From assembly GCF_001949145.1 (NCBI RefSeq), contig NW_019091414.1, forward strand, positions 268,361-332,360: DNA of 64,000 nucleotides, read 5' to 3'. A program made the translations under genes and the position numbers. The notes beneath the pieces are model-generated. The model searched no databases. It was not told the DNA's origin and saw nothing but the letters and a program-made list of their open reading frames with translations. Positions within the stretch are counted from its first letter, which is position 1; each line of letters begins with the position of its first letter. Of this stretch, positions 50,218 through 61,860 are shown piece after piece. This DNA is from Acanthaster planci (lineage: Eukaryota; Echinodermata; Asteroidea; Valvatida; Acanthasteridae).

Positions 50218-51905
50218 GAAAATACTCACAACTCTCACAGGTGTCCAGGCTGCACAGAAAAATGATGATCAACATGTCCCCTTTCACTTTCCTTTTAATT
50301 TTTGGGGGGTTGATCAATAAATTTTTGAGAAATTTTCACCAGAAGCAGACCACCCCTAAAATGAAGAAAAATGTTCCTGCCCAGAAAAGTAACCATTTTA
50401 AAGAAAAACATCCATCTGCAAAACGGCCAAATAGTGCCACTTTCGGACCCGACTGCACCCAAATTGCTCAGAACTGGAAGCCCAAAGTCCGAGCCAGAGG
50501 TTCAGTGCCATATTTCTCCAATTCCTCAATTTCATGGCTCTCAGGACTCTCTAATATAGAATATTTTGAGTGTATAACTTTTATTAATGAGCTCGGCGGA
50601 CATATTTTGGGCCTTTTTGTAAGGGTGCACCCCCAAGAAGGAGCCTGAAAAACCGGTGGATTAGTATTAGTCGAAGACGGCATGACAGAACCAGCCGAGC
50701 TACCTGTGAGCCCTGCTGCAGCTGGTGTAAGTAGAAGACGCTGACAAAGGATCGAAGGAGGCTGCCATTGCTGGTAGGTCTTGGGTTGGGCCAGGGTACG
50801 GCGGCCGACTGACGTTATTAGAGCTACCAGCCCACGACGGGACTGGCGCTGGGTGCTCTCCCGCCCATCCGCCCCGGGCCTGGGACGTGACCGACTAGCA
50901 CGTATTCGGCTGCCACACAATCTCTCTGGTTGCAATGGTCAAATTGTCGATAGCTTCGTCTTCTGGAGGCCTGCTGGAGAGCTGTAGAACGAACACGACT
51001 TCCCGTAGAATCCTTAGGCATGGCGAAAAAAATCTAACGAAACTCTCCCCAAAAGTAAAATCCTAACTTTCATTCAACTTTTCACTAATTACCAATTCAA
51101 AAATTTCAAAAATTGAAGGTTCATTTTAATTTTCATAGACGCCGTCTAATTTCGATTCGCTGTATACAACTAGGAAAAGAAATCTTCCAGGGTTTTCACA
51201 GTTTCAATACAAAAACGTTTTAAAATGAGCCATAACAACCTCTAGAGGGCGCAATAACCAGTCAAAATTTTTCAAGACAAGTGCCTGACTGACCCCGTGT
51301 GGTAGTCTCAGCTGTCTCCCGGTCTCGGCGGTCCCCCCCCCCCCATATGGTAAAATACGTCATGCCATCTCTGCGCACAACATACAACGGGAAAGTCGTC
51401 CGTTTAATGTCTGGCTATTCAGGGGGACCGCTGAGACCGGGAGACAGCTGAGACCGCCACACCGGTAACTAGCAAAGATTGTATTGGTCACTAACATAGA
51501 ATTGTACATGTACATGTACATTGAAGATCAGTGCGTGTTTTTACAAATGCACAGATTGGCTCCAAGAACACTAACGATGTAGTTTATACTGCTTATGATG
51601 GAAGGGGGCCATGCTAAGAAACGGAGATCTCATGCGCACGGGAAAAATTACGATTATAAAGTCTTTTTACAGAGCAATAAACTTTCACTGAAATTAGAAA
51701 GTAATAGCAAAACGATTTAATGGGATTTTCTGAGAGAAAGTGATCATCAAAGTCGCACTACTGTACATATGGCCGCTCATACCTCTTGTTGCCAAAACCA
51801 TGTGCGTGCATGCGTGCATAATTATGAATTTATTAGTGAGAGGTCTCAGTTTGTAAGTGTGACGTCCATCGGTTTAAACCACGCCCCCTGAACATAGAGT
51901 TGCAT
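50218..51905. repeat. direct repeat unit B of a tandem duplication
   Basis: Near-identical to the preceding unit but lacking its SINE and the DIRS-related 240 bp. Conversely it retains the right part of the family B MITE. The join at 50217 is an N, so the duplication may be real or two haplotypes laid end to end by the assembler. Confidence 0.85.
50468..51021 (-). pseudogene. second copy of the DIRS-associated ORF1-like frame, frameshifted
   Basis: Same sequence as the frame at 48211-48750: MPKDSTGSRVRSTALQ start and PKICPPSSLIKVIHSKYSIL end. A frame change occurs between about 50824 and 50935 around the GRMGGRAPSASP segment, where the two copies differ by a short insertion. The reading frame is therefore broken here. 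Confidence 0.55.
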
Positions 51906-52011
51906 GGAACCATGAACCGGAATTTAACGCGCAACTTGAGTGCTCATCCTATGGGAGCTTGCAATCAGTGGTGGTGCGTGTGCGTCTATGACGAATTTAC
52001 TTACGAACCGA
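51846..52011. mobile_element. MITE family B, copy 2
   Basis: Left end TCAGTTTGTAAGTGTGACGT and right end ACGAATTTACTTACGAACCG are diverged CCGGTTCG-type termini. The internal GGTTTAAACCACGCCCCCTG marker is shared with the 26146 copy. 166 bp, non-coding. Confidence 0.7.
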
Positions 52012-52059
52012 GTGGACAAAATGCTTCTAATATTTGGCTTATTGCCAAGCGTTACGGAG

Positions 52060-53145
52060 TTCTCTGTGCATGGTAAGGAAATTCTAGGTTTCTTTCATCA
52101 GCGCGGTTACCCTCCGGCTGTCGGAGACGCTGCCTTCAACGCAGCGGCGGTGGAACGATCTTCAAACGGGGGGGGGCAGTTGTTAGACCACCAGACATCA
52201 GTCATTATTAGGTAGATCTTTTAAACCCCATCCAACTGTGGGACCTGCAAAAAGTGGGTGGGGGCCAGGTCCCCAGTCGAAAAAGTAAGGGCGCCATCCC
52301 CCCCCCCGCTTCCGCCGCCAGTGCTTCAACGACGGCTCTGAAACCCATCTTGTGATGGAGGCAACATCGAAGAGCAGATGCCGACCTAGTATCAGTATGC
52401 AGCCGTTAATGTACCACCGATACATCGATGACATAGTTGGAGCTATCACCGGTACCGGTGTGATAATTACCGGTATGTGGGGGCAGGTGTTACATCTGGG
52501 CGCTGACAAGGGGACTTGCTGCCTGCTTTTGACGGCGAGACAGAATCTAACATACGACCATGTCCCCGACAGAACGATCGCACCTAAACGCGCAAATCGG
52601 GGGTTCGGTGAAAATGGAAGCTGTGGCCGCATCATTTCCGAGTGTACGAAAATGTCTGAGAAGAACATTACGTACCGGGATGTTTCGAGGGTGGTATACG
52701 CGGGGATCATACATGCATTACTAGCAATGTGGTTTATTACATTACGTGTCGTCTCTGTGGTAAACTGTACACCGGAGAGACCAAGCGCACCTTGTTGACC
52801 GCTTCGCGGAACACTTGCGCAGTGTCCGCCAACAAACAACTGGTCTCACTGTTGCGCAGCACTTTTGCGCGCCGTCACATTCCCCCGGTGACGTAAGCGT
52901 CTGCATTCTGCGGAAAGCGTCATCCGACGTACAGCGTAAGGAACTGGAGCAGCGCGTCATTTTCGAACTTGGAACGCTGCATCCAGGGGGAATGAACGTG
53001 GATTTTTCTGCGTTCATTCAGAACTGAATCTGCTTGCCCTGAAGAAGGTACTCAGTTACCGAAAGCTCGGTAATCACACATCTAGAGCACTGATTTGATA
53101 TTATATTCTTGTTAATATTCTGATCACGATGCTACGAATCCCTTC
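52060..53145 (+). mobile_element. decayed Penelope-like element with GIY-YIG endonuclease
   Basis: Plus-strand pieces in order: FHQRGYPPAV (52092-52121), MYHRYIDDIVGA (reverse transcriptase YIDD motif, about 52409), PKRANRGFGENGSCGR, then NVVYYITCRLCGKLYTGET with the RFAEHLRSV, VAQHF, SHSPGDV, ELEQRVIFELGTLHPGGMN steps of the Penelope GIY-YIG endonuclease, ending in TGA at 53025-53027. The RGY block normally lies after YIDD, so the 5' part is deleted or rearranged. Frameshifts abound. The 3' tail GAAGAAGGTACTCAGTTACC-GAAAGCTCGGTAATCAC is the usual trailer, and a partial second trailer is at 54255-54335. Confidence 0.8.
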
Positions 53146-53171
53146 CATATTACTCGGATAAATTAGTTATG

Positions 53172-55335
53172 TATAGTGTACTATTTACGACAAACATTTC
53201 TCTCTCTGTAGCCTCCTTCCAGGCGACGCAACTACACAACGGGTCGGGTCGCACCGTCGCCTTCTTTCCATTACGTTTGTACACACACGACGCGTCGTGT
53301 CGTGCGGTATTAGGTCCTTTCCTTGTTGCATTTTTTCTGCCTAGTCGTCGCCCCTTCCGTCGCCCGTCGCGTCGTACTGTCATGTCGTATATCGTGTGGT
53401 GCGTTGCACATTACGTCGCCTCAAGCACGACACGACACACGACACGACACACGATGCAACACGTCATGTGCCGTCGCCCTTTGCTTCATGGTGTTTATGG
53501 AGGGCGCCTTTACTGTTTTCTTTCATCCCCCCCTTGCTTGCACAGTAGGGTACAGTCCACTAATTCAAGCCCCATTGAAAACAGTGTAAAATCAGCACTG
53601 ATCAGGGCCATATCAACACCCCTGAGATTTCTGAAATACAAATGAAATAATTGTCTGGTCCCTAATCTTTCAATTTCATTTCAATTTTGTTGTGGGTTAA
53701 TCAATTACTTTTTAATTAAACCCACAAAACAAAATCACCCCCCAAAAATTGATTTTTCCACATGAATTCCGTTCCGAAACCTGACTTAGTCGAGGGGAAG
53801 GAGAGACTGTGCATTTGAACCCTAAACATCATCTGCACTTAGCCCAACACATCTTCGTCATCCATTCAAACTCTTATACCGCAAGCCTTTCTACTGCAAG
53901 CTTTACAGCTACTTATCGAGTCAAGACAAGCCAAGTTAAGTCGTCCACAACTTCAGCAATAGATCGTCTTCAAGCTAGGCCATTTATTTATTGTCATTGT
54001 CAATTCATAATATTTTCTGTGAAATAGAATCCCTAGGTTTTTTTCTCATTATTAATTATGCTTTATATAACGTAAGGATATTTGTATTTTCGTAAACCGT
54101 GCGAAAACTTTTCACTATCTTGGCCGGAAACGACTTAATTCTCACTGCTTGGCTGATATTAAAAGGCGTAAACTAGTAAATAGTGTAAATAATGTAAGCA
54201 GGTGTCATGATTCTCATAATGCCCGCTACAATATTTCTAAATCCATTCTCAGATACAATACATCAACCGAAAGCTCAGCAATCACATATTTCAGAGCACT
54301 GATTTTATATTATATTCTTGTCGTTAATCATTATTACGCGCTTGCTAATGTAACATGCGATCTGAGGAGAAATTATATGTGTGGCCAAACAGAGTTGAAG
54401 AAAAGACACGGCCACAATGATAATAGCGTCTGTATAATGTTTTATTCAGAAACACAGACTAATATCATTAAAAGTGTGGTGCTGATGAAGGTAACGAGGA
54501 AGAGTGACCTGAAGGAAGACTAAGACGGAATATTCTGAGGGTATTATAGAGCAGGCTCAGTGGTAACTACAAACTTGCGGCCGTACAATTGTAGACAAAT
54601 TGTCTGGAGAACTGGGAGTACTACTTAAAAATTACAGGAATGGACCACAGAGAAATACTGGTATCTATAAGGTTAAATATCTATCACAAAAGGGAACTTC
54701 GTCGATGGTATTGAAAAGAAATCATTGGCTAGGTTTAAAGAGTGACGAATTCTGGGCTTCCACTTATGATGAGAGAGCAGTTCCTACGTATGCGGATTTT
54801 ATTTTTGCTTTTTTTCATTTTCTTAATAAAATATGACAGAAATTAATCCTAATCGATGAATGGATGAGACAAAAACAAGACAAAATCAAAGAGCAAATAA
54901 CGTGTACTTTGCAAACGAAAACACAGGGGACAGAAATGAAAGAAAACAGTAAAGGCGCCCTCTATAAACACCATGAAGCAAAGGGCGACAACACACGACA
55001 CGTCGCGTCGGGAAGTCCCGTCGTGCCTCGCGTCGTGTCGTGCATCGCGTTGCCTATTACGTCGCCTGAAGTACGACGCGAGGGACGACGGAAGGGGCGA
55101 CGTTTAAGCGGAAAAATGCAACATGGAAAGGACAGAAGACACCACGACGGGACGGGCGAGGGCACAACGCGAGGCACGACGCGACCCGCTGTGTATGTAC
55201 AAACGTAATGGAAAGAAGGCGACTGTGCGACCCGACGGCACGACGCAAGGGAGCCGTCGTGTCGTGTAATTGCGTTGCCTGGAGGGAGGCTAAAGAGAGA
55301 GAGAGAGAGATGTTTGTCGTAAATAGTACACCATA
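53172..55335. mobile_element. 2.16 kb element with long (about 350-400 bp) inverted repeats
   Basis: The left arm 53172-53525 and right arm 54937-55335 are inverted copies. Both begin, from outside, with TATAGTGTACTATTTACGAC (the right with TATGGTGTACTATTTACGAC), pass through a TC tract, and are rich in GACACG/CGTCGTG units. They end inside with CGCCTTTACTGTTTTCTTTC. The 1.4 kb interior has no recognised transposase. It includes a 78-codon frame at 54600-54836 of unknown nature and a Penelope trailer fragment. The structure is that of a fold-back or long-TIR DNA element. Confidence 0.75.
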
Positions 55336-58300
55336 GTTAGGCGTACTCAGTGTACTCCGGCGTCAAATGCGCATATACTTGCGTGCCTCATGGCGCGGCT
55401 ATGCGGTGAGGGCAAAAAAAACCAAAAAAAAACACGCTCTTCCTTTGTTCCGCTCGAAGCGGATTACACGCGTACCTTACCGACGCACATGTGGAAATGT
55501 GTAAAGTTATGTGCGTGTACATCTACATGGAAATTGTGAGTCAGAGCTGGTGTACATACATGTTAAACTGCAGATATATACATGTACATGTACCGTGAAT
55601 TTCAACATTTCCTGGCAGTGTTATAACAGACACAATATTAAGCTTCATGTTAATTTATTGTACATTGTACTTTTGTGTTCCCCTTTCGTTTCCGAGTCAC
55701 CGTCATACGCTCGCAAGGCCGTACGATTATTGCTGGATAAATGGAATCGGTGCTAAGTTAGGTCGATATGCAAACGCATGCTGTCGGGAATAGAGAAAAC
55801 AATCTAGCGGAAAACCGCCAACAAATCTAAAACCTTGACTCCTTTTTCCACCACAGTCCACTTTTGAAAACTTCAGGAAAACTTCGAATTCTTTGTTTTC
55901 AAGCCTTCAAAAAATCGTACCAAAACGTAAAAGAAACTATCACTCACGAAAAGAGCTTTACACAAAAATCACTAGTTTTGTACTGTAACGACTCCGGCCC
56001 GCGCTGCTAGGGTGCCAATCTTAGATGAGCAAATCGCCAGGCTAGATGGCTGAGTTCGCGCGGCTTAACTTGTTTTCGTATGTTCACGAACAAATCGATT
56101 GGTTGTTCGTGGGTACCGGGTCGGCCGGTCGAACGCCGGGGCTGGTAGTTAGTGGCAAGCAACATGCAGCATGGCGGCAGCCATGTGCGTTATTCGAGAG
56201 TTAATGTTTGGATGGGCTGAATTCTTTTCTGTTTTAATTAAACAGGAACATTCATTTCTGTTTTATGGAAAATAATTAATTTTAATTTTGCAAAACTTCC
56301 CATTGTCTGTGACTTTAGAAGCCATCTCTCTACTTTTTGCAGCTGAACAAAATAAAATCTCACATGTTTTACCGTGTGTTCCTGTAAAACCCTGACGAGG
56401 AGGTGGTGTGTGATCCTGCGTCGAGAACAGTGTTCTTCAGTCGTGTTCGCGCTGTTCTAGCGCGAGAACAAGAAACCAGTGTCAAGAACAAGCCGCCCGA
56501 ACTCGACCGATGGGTCATGATATGTGGGCGCTGGGGCTGTTATTATTTCGGTTGACGAGTACAAATTCAGCGGAATTGTTACTAGAGAGAACAGGACTGT
56601 CATGGAATGGGTTCCTCTCAACCATGAAAAAAACACTTTCCGTGTGATTTATTGCCACAGTCTCTCAGAAGTCTTGAACAGTGAAACAGCGCCCTCTATT
56701 AATTTTACAGAATAGTTAAAAGTAGTGTTACAGTAATAGTATCTTCCAGTGTGTCGTGAGCATTGACTTCTCTAGCATTACAATACAACGGTAGCGTATA
56801 ATTAATTCCAAGCGTAGTGAGGATGGCCATTTGGCTGTACATTCTAGCAACAATTAAAAGTAAGACTGACTCGTTTCATGTACGAAAGTAATAATAATGC
56901 TCCGCCCTGGAAAATTAATGTATGTGTGAATACACGGCCGCTCCCGCCCTGGGATGGGACAAGCAGCCAAACGTGCTGTCAGGTTATGTTGCTGTCCCGG
57001 TTGTGCGTTGCTACGCGGTGCTATACGATCTTTGGTTCACATCTCAGCTGAGCCTGAAAGTAAAAGGTCACACAGCGAGCTTCCGGAACCCTTGCGCGGT
57101 CCTCCTATGGGGATTTAACGTTGGGTCGTCCTATCACGTTCGATAATTTTGGGAAGAATAATTCCTGATACCATCCCATGAAACATTCATGTTGGAATTT
57201 TACCTTTGTCTTCCTCAAGTAATATTTAGGAAAAGTTACATTGAGATATGTAAAAAACGAATTAACGACCTTTCACTTCTGGTGATATCATACCTAGGTC
57301 TCCATGTTCGTGCACGTTTGTTTTCACTGCCCGTGCTTACGTGAAAAGGGGATTGTACAACGTTGCAAAGATTTACCTACTTGCAGTCGATAGGTTCCAG
57401 ATTCCGTTGAGTTGACATCATGCAGTTGTTGTCAGCAAAGGTTAGATAAAAGATCAGCATCTTTCGTAATTGAAGTAGAATATTGCTTTAGGTTTACTAC
57501 TTATAAATTATAAGACTGTTTAAAATATTTTGATCTGTTTTTATATCTGTTTTTACCGACAGACTACCATAAAATTTCAAACTGTGTTCGAGACTGGCGC
57601 ATTGCACTGTTTTCATGTATTTAGATTTTCGGAAGTGATGGGTTAATTTTTGGCAGGATATTTCTCTTTTAGGTCAGGTGATTTTTTAGTTTCTATAAAT
57701 TGATATACTAGCAAATATTTCCCAATGCCACTTTTCCGAGTTGGAGTTTTTAAGAAGTAACTGAAGGGGAAAAAAATATTAAAAATTCTAAAATCTTCAC
57801 GCATCATCAGGGGTCAACTTTCAGGCTCTATTAAATGTGAAACGTGATCCAGAATTGATTGAACGTGATCCTCAAACTGACCCTTGTTCTCAAACTTACT
57901 TCTACCGTCCACCCAGAACTCCCCGGCCCCGCACACGTACAACCACTCGTGTACTTTTTATCTCAGTGCGTACGTTTCAGACACAACCTATTTACACACT
58001 CCAAGTTCCACGACATCCGATAGGCTAAATCTACAACATGTCTTCAGTAGCCTGTAACAACTCACCAATACGCATGACTGCAATACCTTGGTACAGTATA
58101 GTACAGCATGTAGGGTCACCGTCGACTGCAACAATAAAAGTGGTAAATTCATCATAATAAAGAGTGTTCTACTACATGAAGAAATCGTGGAAGATCAGAA
58201 CCTAGACATGTGATTACTTTGGCACAAGTCTCCAGATAAACTTAAGCATCCATGACATTCAACTTAAGGTTGGTTATCTCAACGCTGTTCCCTTCAAAGT

Positions 58301-58552
58301 CCACTAATATTAAACATCCTGGCGATTTTCGCCACACTTCTGTTTCTCGATTTTATTTTCACAAAATATGTTGGGAAAAGGCCTTATGTTACCATGAAAA
58401 TATTTTTGGGCAGGTATTTTTATTTCCAAAACGTGAAAATGAGACGTACGTTTCATGAAACGAAGCAACTATTTGCCTAGCACAAAATCTCATGGCCCTC
58501 ATTACGTATGTAAATAGCCCTAAAATGGGACATAATTTCCCTCTGAAACATA
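55336..58552. other. unassigned DNA
   Basis: No supported gene, RNA or repeat unit was recognised here. Short open frames (for example 57837-58028) lack domain similarity and splice support. Confidence 0.4.
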
Positions 58553-58675
58553 CGTGTTCGGAAGTGATTTCGTCATACACGGACGCGCCGCGATGCATCC
58601 GGTTCGTTTCCGGTCACGTGCAGTGCATGTGGTTGTGGTTTAAACTTATGTGACGTCATATTCAATGCGAACCGG
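58553..58675. mobile_element. MITE family B, copy 3
   Basis: Left CGTGTTCGGAAGTGATTTCG and right end AATGCGAACCGG, with the internal GGTTTAAACTTATGTGACGT marker of the family in reverse order. About 123 bp, internally deleted relative to the 182-185 bp copies. Confidence 0.6.
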
Positions 58676-58820
58676 ATAACCGATGCAGCAGATAAATCAG
58701 CATTTTCCACTCGTGATAAGACATAGTTTCGGTCGTAGGCCCAGTATCAACGTTTCGCTTTTTCTCTACCCACGTACCTTTTCATCACACAACAGTGGAA
58801 TACAGCAGAACATTGCCAGC

Positions 58821-58845
58821 ATGTCGGAAAAACACCTTAAAGCAG
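58821..58845 (+). other. candidate first coding exon (MSEKHLKA), copy 1
   Basis: ATG in good context (GCCAGCATGT) followed by eight codons, then one base before a GTAGG donor. The same structure is conserved at 61089-61113 despite divergence around it. A possible second exon after TTTTTTTCAAG (about 59083) continues GRVRACKSKLKQKHTSESRS to a stop at 59172. No known protein is recognised. Confidence 0.3.
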
Positions 58846-59557
58846 GTAGGCTAGTACGCCCATGATCGTTTCGCATGATCAGTCACGATCAAATCAATGT
58901 TCTTCATTTTGCACTTGTGTTCTATCCTTTGAAATTAAAATGTAAAGGTTGTTATGCATGTAAAACATATTACAGTTGGCATCTATACAGGCTTTACAAA
59001 ATTTTGTTTCGCTTGTTTAATTCAACATTTGTCCAGTATTAATCATAGTTATCAGTTTCGTATGTGTATTTTTTTTCAAGAAGGTAGAGTCCGAGCATGT
59101 AAGTCAAAACTGAAACAGAAACACACATCTGAATCAAGGTCAAGGTGTTCTGTTTCCCCAGTTTGTTGTTAATATTATCATTATTATTATTTTGTTCATG
59201 CCAACAACGTACACCACAAAGGGATGGGCATAGGAAACGCAAAAGTAATAAAATAACTATGGTCAAAAGACCTGTCTCCCCACATCCAGTTGCGAGGTAA
59301 AAAAATCTAATAAATACATGTGTAGGTACATGTTTGGTTCGTAATTAGAAAAGGAAATTGGCATGAGAAACAAGAAACTAATTGCAGAAATGGCGTGACT
59401 AGAATAATAATATTTTAACGATTCGGAGTTCCTTTGAATTAAGTTTGCCAACCTGAACCCCTTCTCGTTTAGAGGTTTCGGGAAAAGATACTGTGACGAA
59501 ATGGCTTATGCAAGTTTAAGTTTTAGTTAAATGATGACATCATTCTTATTTATGTAT

Positions 59558-59739
59558 CCGGTTCGTTAGTGACTTTGTCATACATATCATAATTATACGG
59601 CGCGGCAGCACCACTGATTTCAGGCTCTTCGTGGACATAACACTATAGTTGTGAGTTAACTTCCCGTTCCATGGTTCCATGCAAGTTTATGCGCAGTGGG
59701 CTTGGTTTAAACTGAAGTGACGTCACATCTATGAACCGG
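59558..59739. mobile_element. MITE family B, copy 4
   Basis: 182 bp with CCGGTTCGTTAGTGACTTTG at the left and CACATCTATGAACCGG at the right. It is flanked by AT on each side. The paralogous site in the second duplicate (61692-61693) has one AT and no insert, so the 2 bp duplication is directly demonstrated. Confidence 0.9.
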
Positions 59740-59880
59740 ATAGGAGCAGAGCTAGAGTATACGCGAGACAAGTCTGCTGGGTTAAGTATAACAGCTTTCC
59801 ACGAAGTTGTACATGACTTGTGTAATACAGCGCGGGACCGGACTGGTGCGAGGTTATAATTTATCTAGATTGTGCCATGC

Positions 59881-60957
59881 CATGCAGCGCGCGTTAAGGT
59901 ACGGTCATTGATCTCCATGTGGAGATCAATGGGTAGAGTTCAGTTTAGTCTAGAAGCAGCTGCTGGTATGGTGAGTGAACGGTGCTGTGCGCCGCTCTGT
60001 TGATCTCCAAGGCGCCTTTCCATATGTACGTTTTGGGTGCGTTGGAGACTTGAACTTTCTCAGCACTACATGACGAGTTAGTGTCGTCCAGATATTTCTT
60101 AGCTTCAAACTGTGGGAGACAGAGTGGGGATCCCAGTTTAAGTTTTCCTGTAATGAAGCACAGGAATTCATAGACAAGGTTGTTTAGCTGACCAATGTGC
60201 TCATCCATCTGAAACGGGCCGTGTTCCTGTCACGTGGATTGCTGTTTCCTACCGTTTGCACTTACAACAGCTTTTCCATGGATATAGAAACCACCATTTG
60301 CCTGACCATAATTATGTGATGCCTTGTCACATGGCGTTTCATGTTATTGAATTTCAAAGAACATCCTCGCACAGGACACAGGGACAAATCTGCTTCCTCC
60401 ATCGTGTTTTCCTGATTCAGAAAAATTTTGTAACGGCTTACATGATCATATACGGCAATCTCATCAGAATAGTTTCTTACATAAAAACGTACGTAAAGAA
60501 AAATACACAAGGAAATAAAAATACACAAATGCTAAACTGTATACAATATTAGAATGCTATACATTCATTACTGTCAAATAACGTTCCGCCCAACTTCCAC
60601 CGGACAATATTTTGAGTTCAAACCCGGATTTCCAGTGTTACATCCTCATAGCCAATGTTGTGTATAAGCGCTCTGTACCTGCGAGCCTCCAGTGCAGCAG
60701 CAGCGCGGACGCGAGGGACACGTCTTTACTGTCCAATGTCGCAGTCAAGACTATCGCACCGCGGGCCGGTGGCCAGGCCACAACTCGTGGTGGATATGCT
60801 CAGTTGACTGATTCATCATAAATACATGTATTCAACATCATCACAGTACTGCCGATTTCTCCATGTGAGGCTGACCACTGAGTCAATATCAGTTAAGCCA
60901 TTGATCGTCTTTATATTGGAGATCAACATGATAAACTGCTACAGCTAATAACTGACC
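59881..60957. other. spacer between duplicates; two unassigned minus-strand frames
   Basis: Two open frames on the minus strand are notable. One at 60262-60411 (from the internal ATG) reads CPVRGCSLKFNNMKRHVTRHH, a C2H2-like Cys/His pattern, and leads to a good donor (CTGTT|gtaagt). Another at 59945-60208 starts after a good acceptor (cgtttcag) with MDEHIGQLNNLVYEFLCFIT. They do not join in frame and are only about 38 bp apart, so I do not make them one gene. Confidence 0.3.
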
Positions 60958-61860
60958 CAATAGATGAATCAGCATTTTGCATTATAAGACATATTTTCGG
61001 TCATAGACGCCGTATCAGTGTTTTACTTTTTATTTACCGACATACCTTTTCATCGCGCAACAGTGGAGTACAGTAGAACATTGCCAGCATGTCGGAAAAA
61101 CACCTTGAAGCAGGTAGGCTTACGCCCATGATCGTTTCGCTTACCCCACATCCCCTGTGTCATGGACATGGCGTCGCGGTTTGATTCTCCTCTATGGTTT
61201 GATTCAAGCTCAGAATGGGGGTTTGGGGCACTCAGTATGGTTGAGAGGGTATTAGTCACAATCAAACCATGTTCGCCATTTTGATCTTGTGTTCTTTCCT
61301 TTGAAATTAAAATCTGGGTTTATCCAATTTTGTTTTGCTTGTTTCCTCTGAGTCTTACATTTGGCTAGTATAATTCTCAGTTTTGCATTTGCATTTTTGT
61401 AAAAGGCCAGTTTCCTTAATGCCACACTTCTGAATTTTTCGGTTTCCATAGATTTCTCCAAGAAGGTTGCGTCCGAGGAAAAAGAAATTGGCTTGAGAAA
61501 CATTAAACTAATTACAGAAATGGTTTGAAGGTGTAAATGCTAATATTGTAATAATTAGGGGTTCCTTTGAATAAACTAGGCCAACATTAACCCTTTCTCC
61601 GCGTTTAGAGGTTTCGGGGAAAGATACTGTGGCGAAATGGCTTATACGAGTTTAAGTTTGAGTTAAATGATGACAGCATTCTCATTTATGTATAGGTACA
61701 GAGAATGCGCGAGACTTGCTGTCTGCTGGTATATGTGTAACATAAGTTTATAAATGGTGCGTACTTTTCCATTTATATGTAGTTGTGCATGTTTTAAGAC
61801 AGCGTGGGACTGGTGTGGGTTTATGCTTGTCCAGCTTGTGCAATACTGCTCACGGTGCAG
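60958..61860 (+). repeat. diverged duplication, copy D2
   Basis: Partner of the 58683-59880 copy in the same orientation, without the family B MITE. It includes the conserved ATG-donor block at 61089-61113. After about 61860 the similarity fades. Confidence 0.75.
61089..61113 (+). other. candidate first coding exon (MSEKHLEA), copy 2
   Basis: Same ATG, codon count and GTAGGCT donor as the block at 58821-58845, with Lys changed to Glu at codon 7. A candidate acceptor (TTTCTCCAAG, about 61461) would continue GCVRGKRNWLEKH to a stop, so this copy looks truncated compared with the first. Confidence 0.3.

Larger units (their letters stand above)
58683..59880 (+). repeat. diverged duplication, copy D1
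   Basis: Colinear with 60958-61860 over most of its length. Shared landmarks include AAATCAGCATTTTxCA, TTTCGGTC, the block AACATTGCCAGCATGTCGGA, CCTTTGAAATTAAAAT, GAGGTTTCGGG and GAAATGGCTTATxCxAGTTT. D1 carries an additional MITE (59558-59739) that D2 lacks. Divergence suggests an old duplication. Confidence 0.75.

Noticed and set aside
52198-52839. 213-codon minus-strand open frame
   Set aside because: It is antisense to the Penelope remnant, whose plus-strand reverse transcriptase and GIY-YIG motifs explain the composition.
59945-60528. Joining the C2H2-like frame to the MDEHIGQ frame as two exons
   Set aside because: The intervening sequence would be only about 38 bp and the phases do not match (a stop follows within eight codons).
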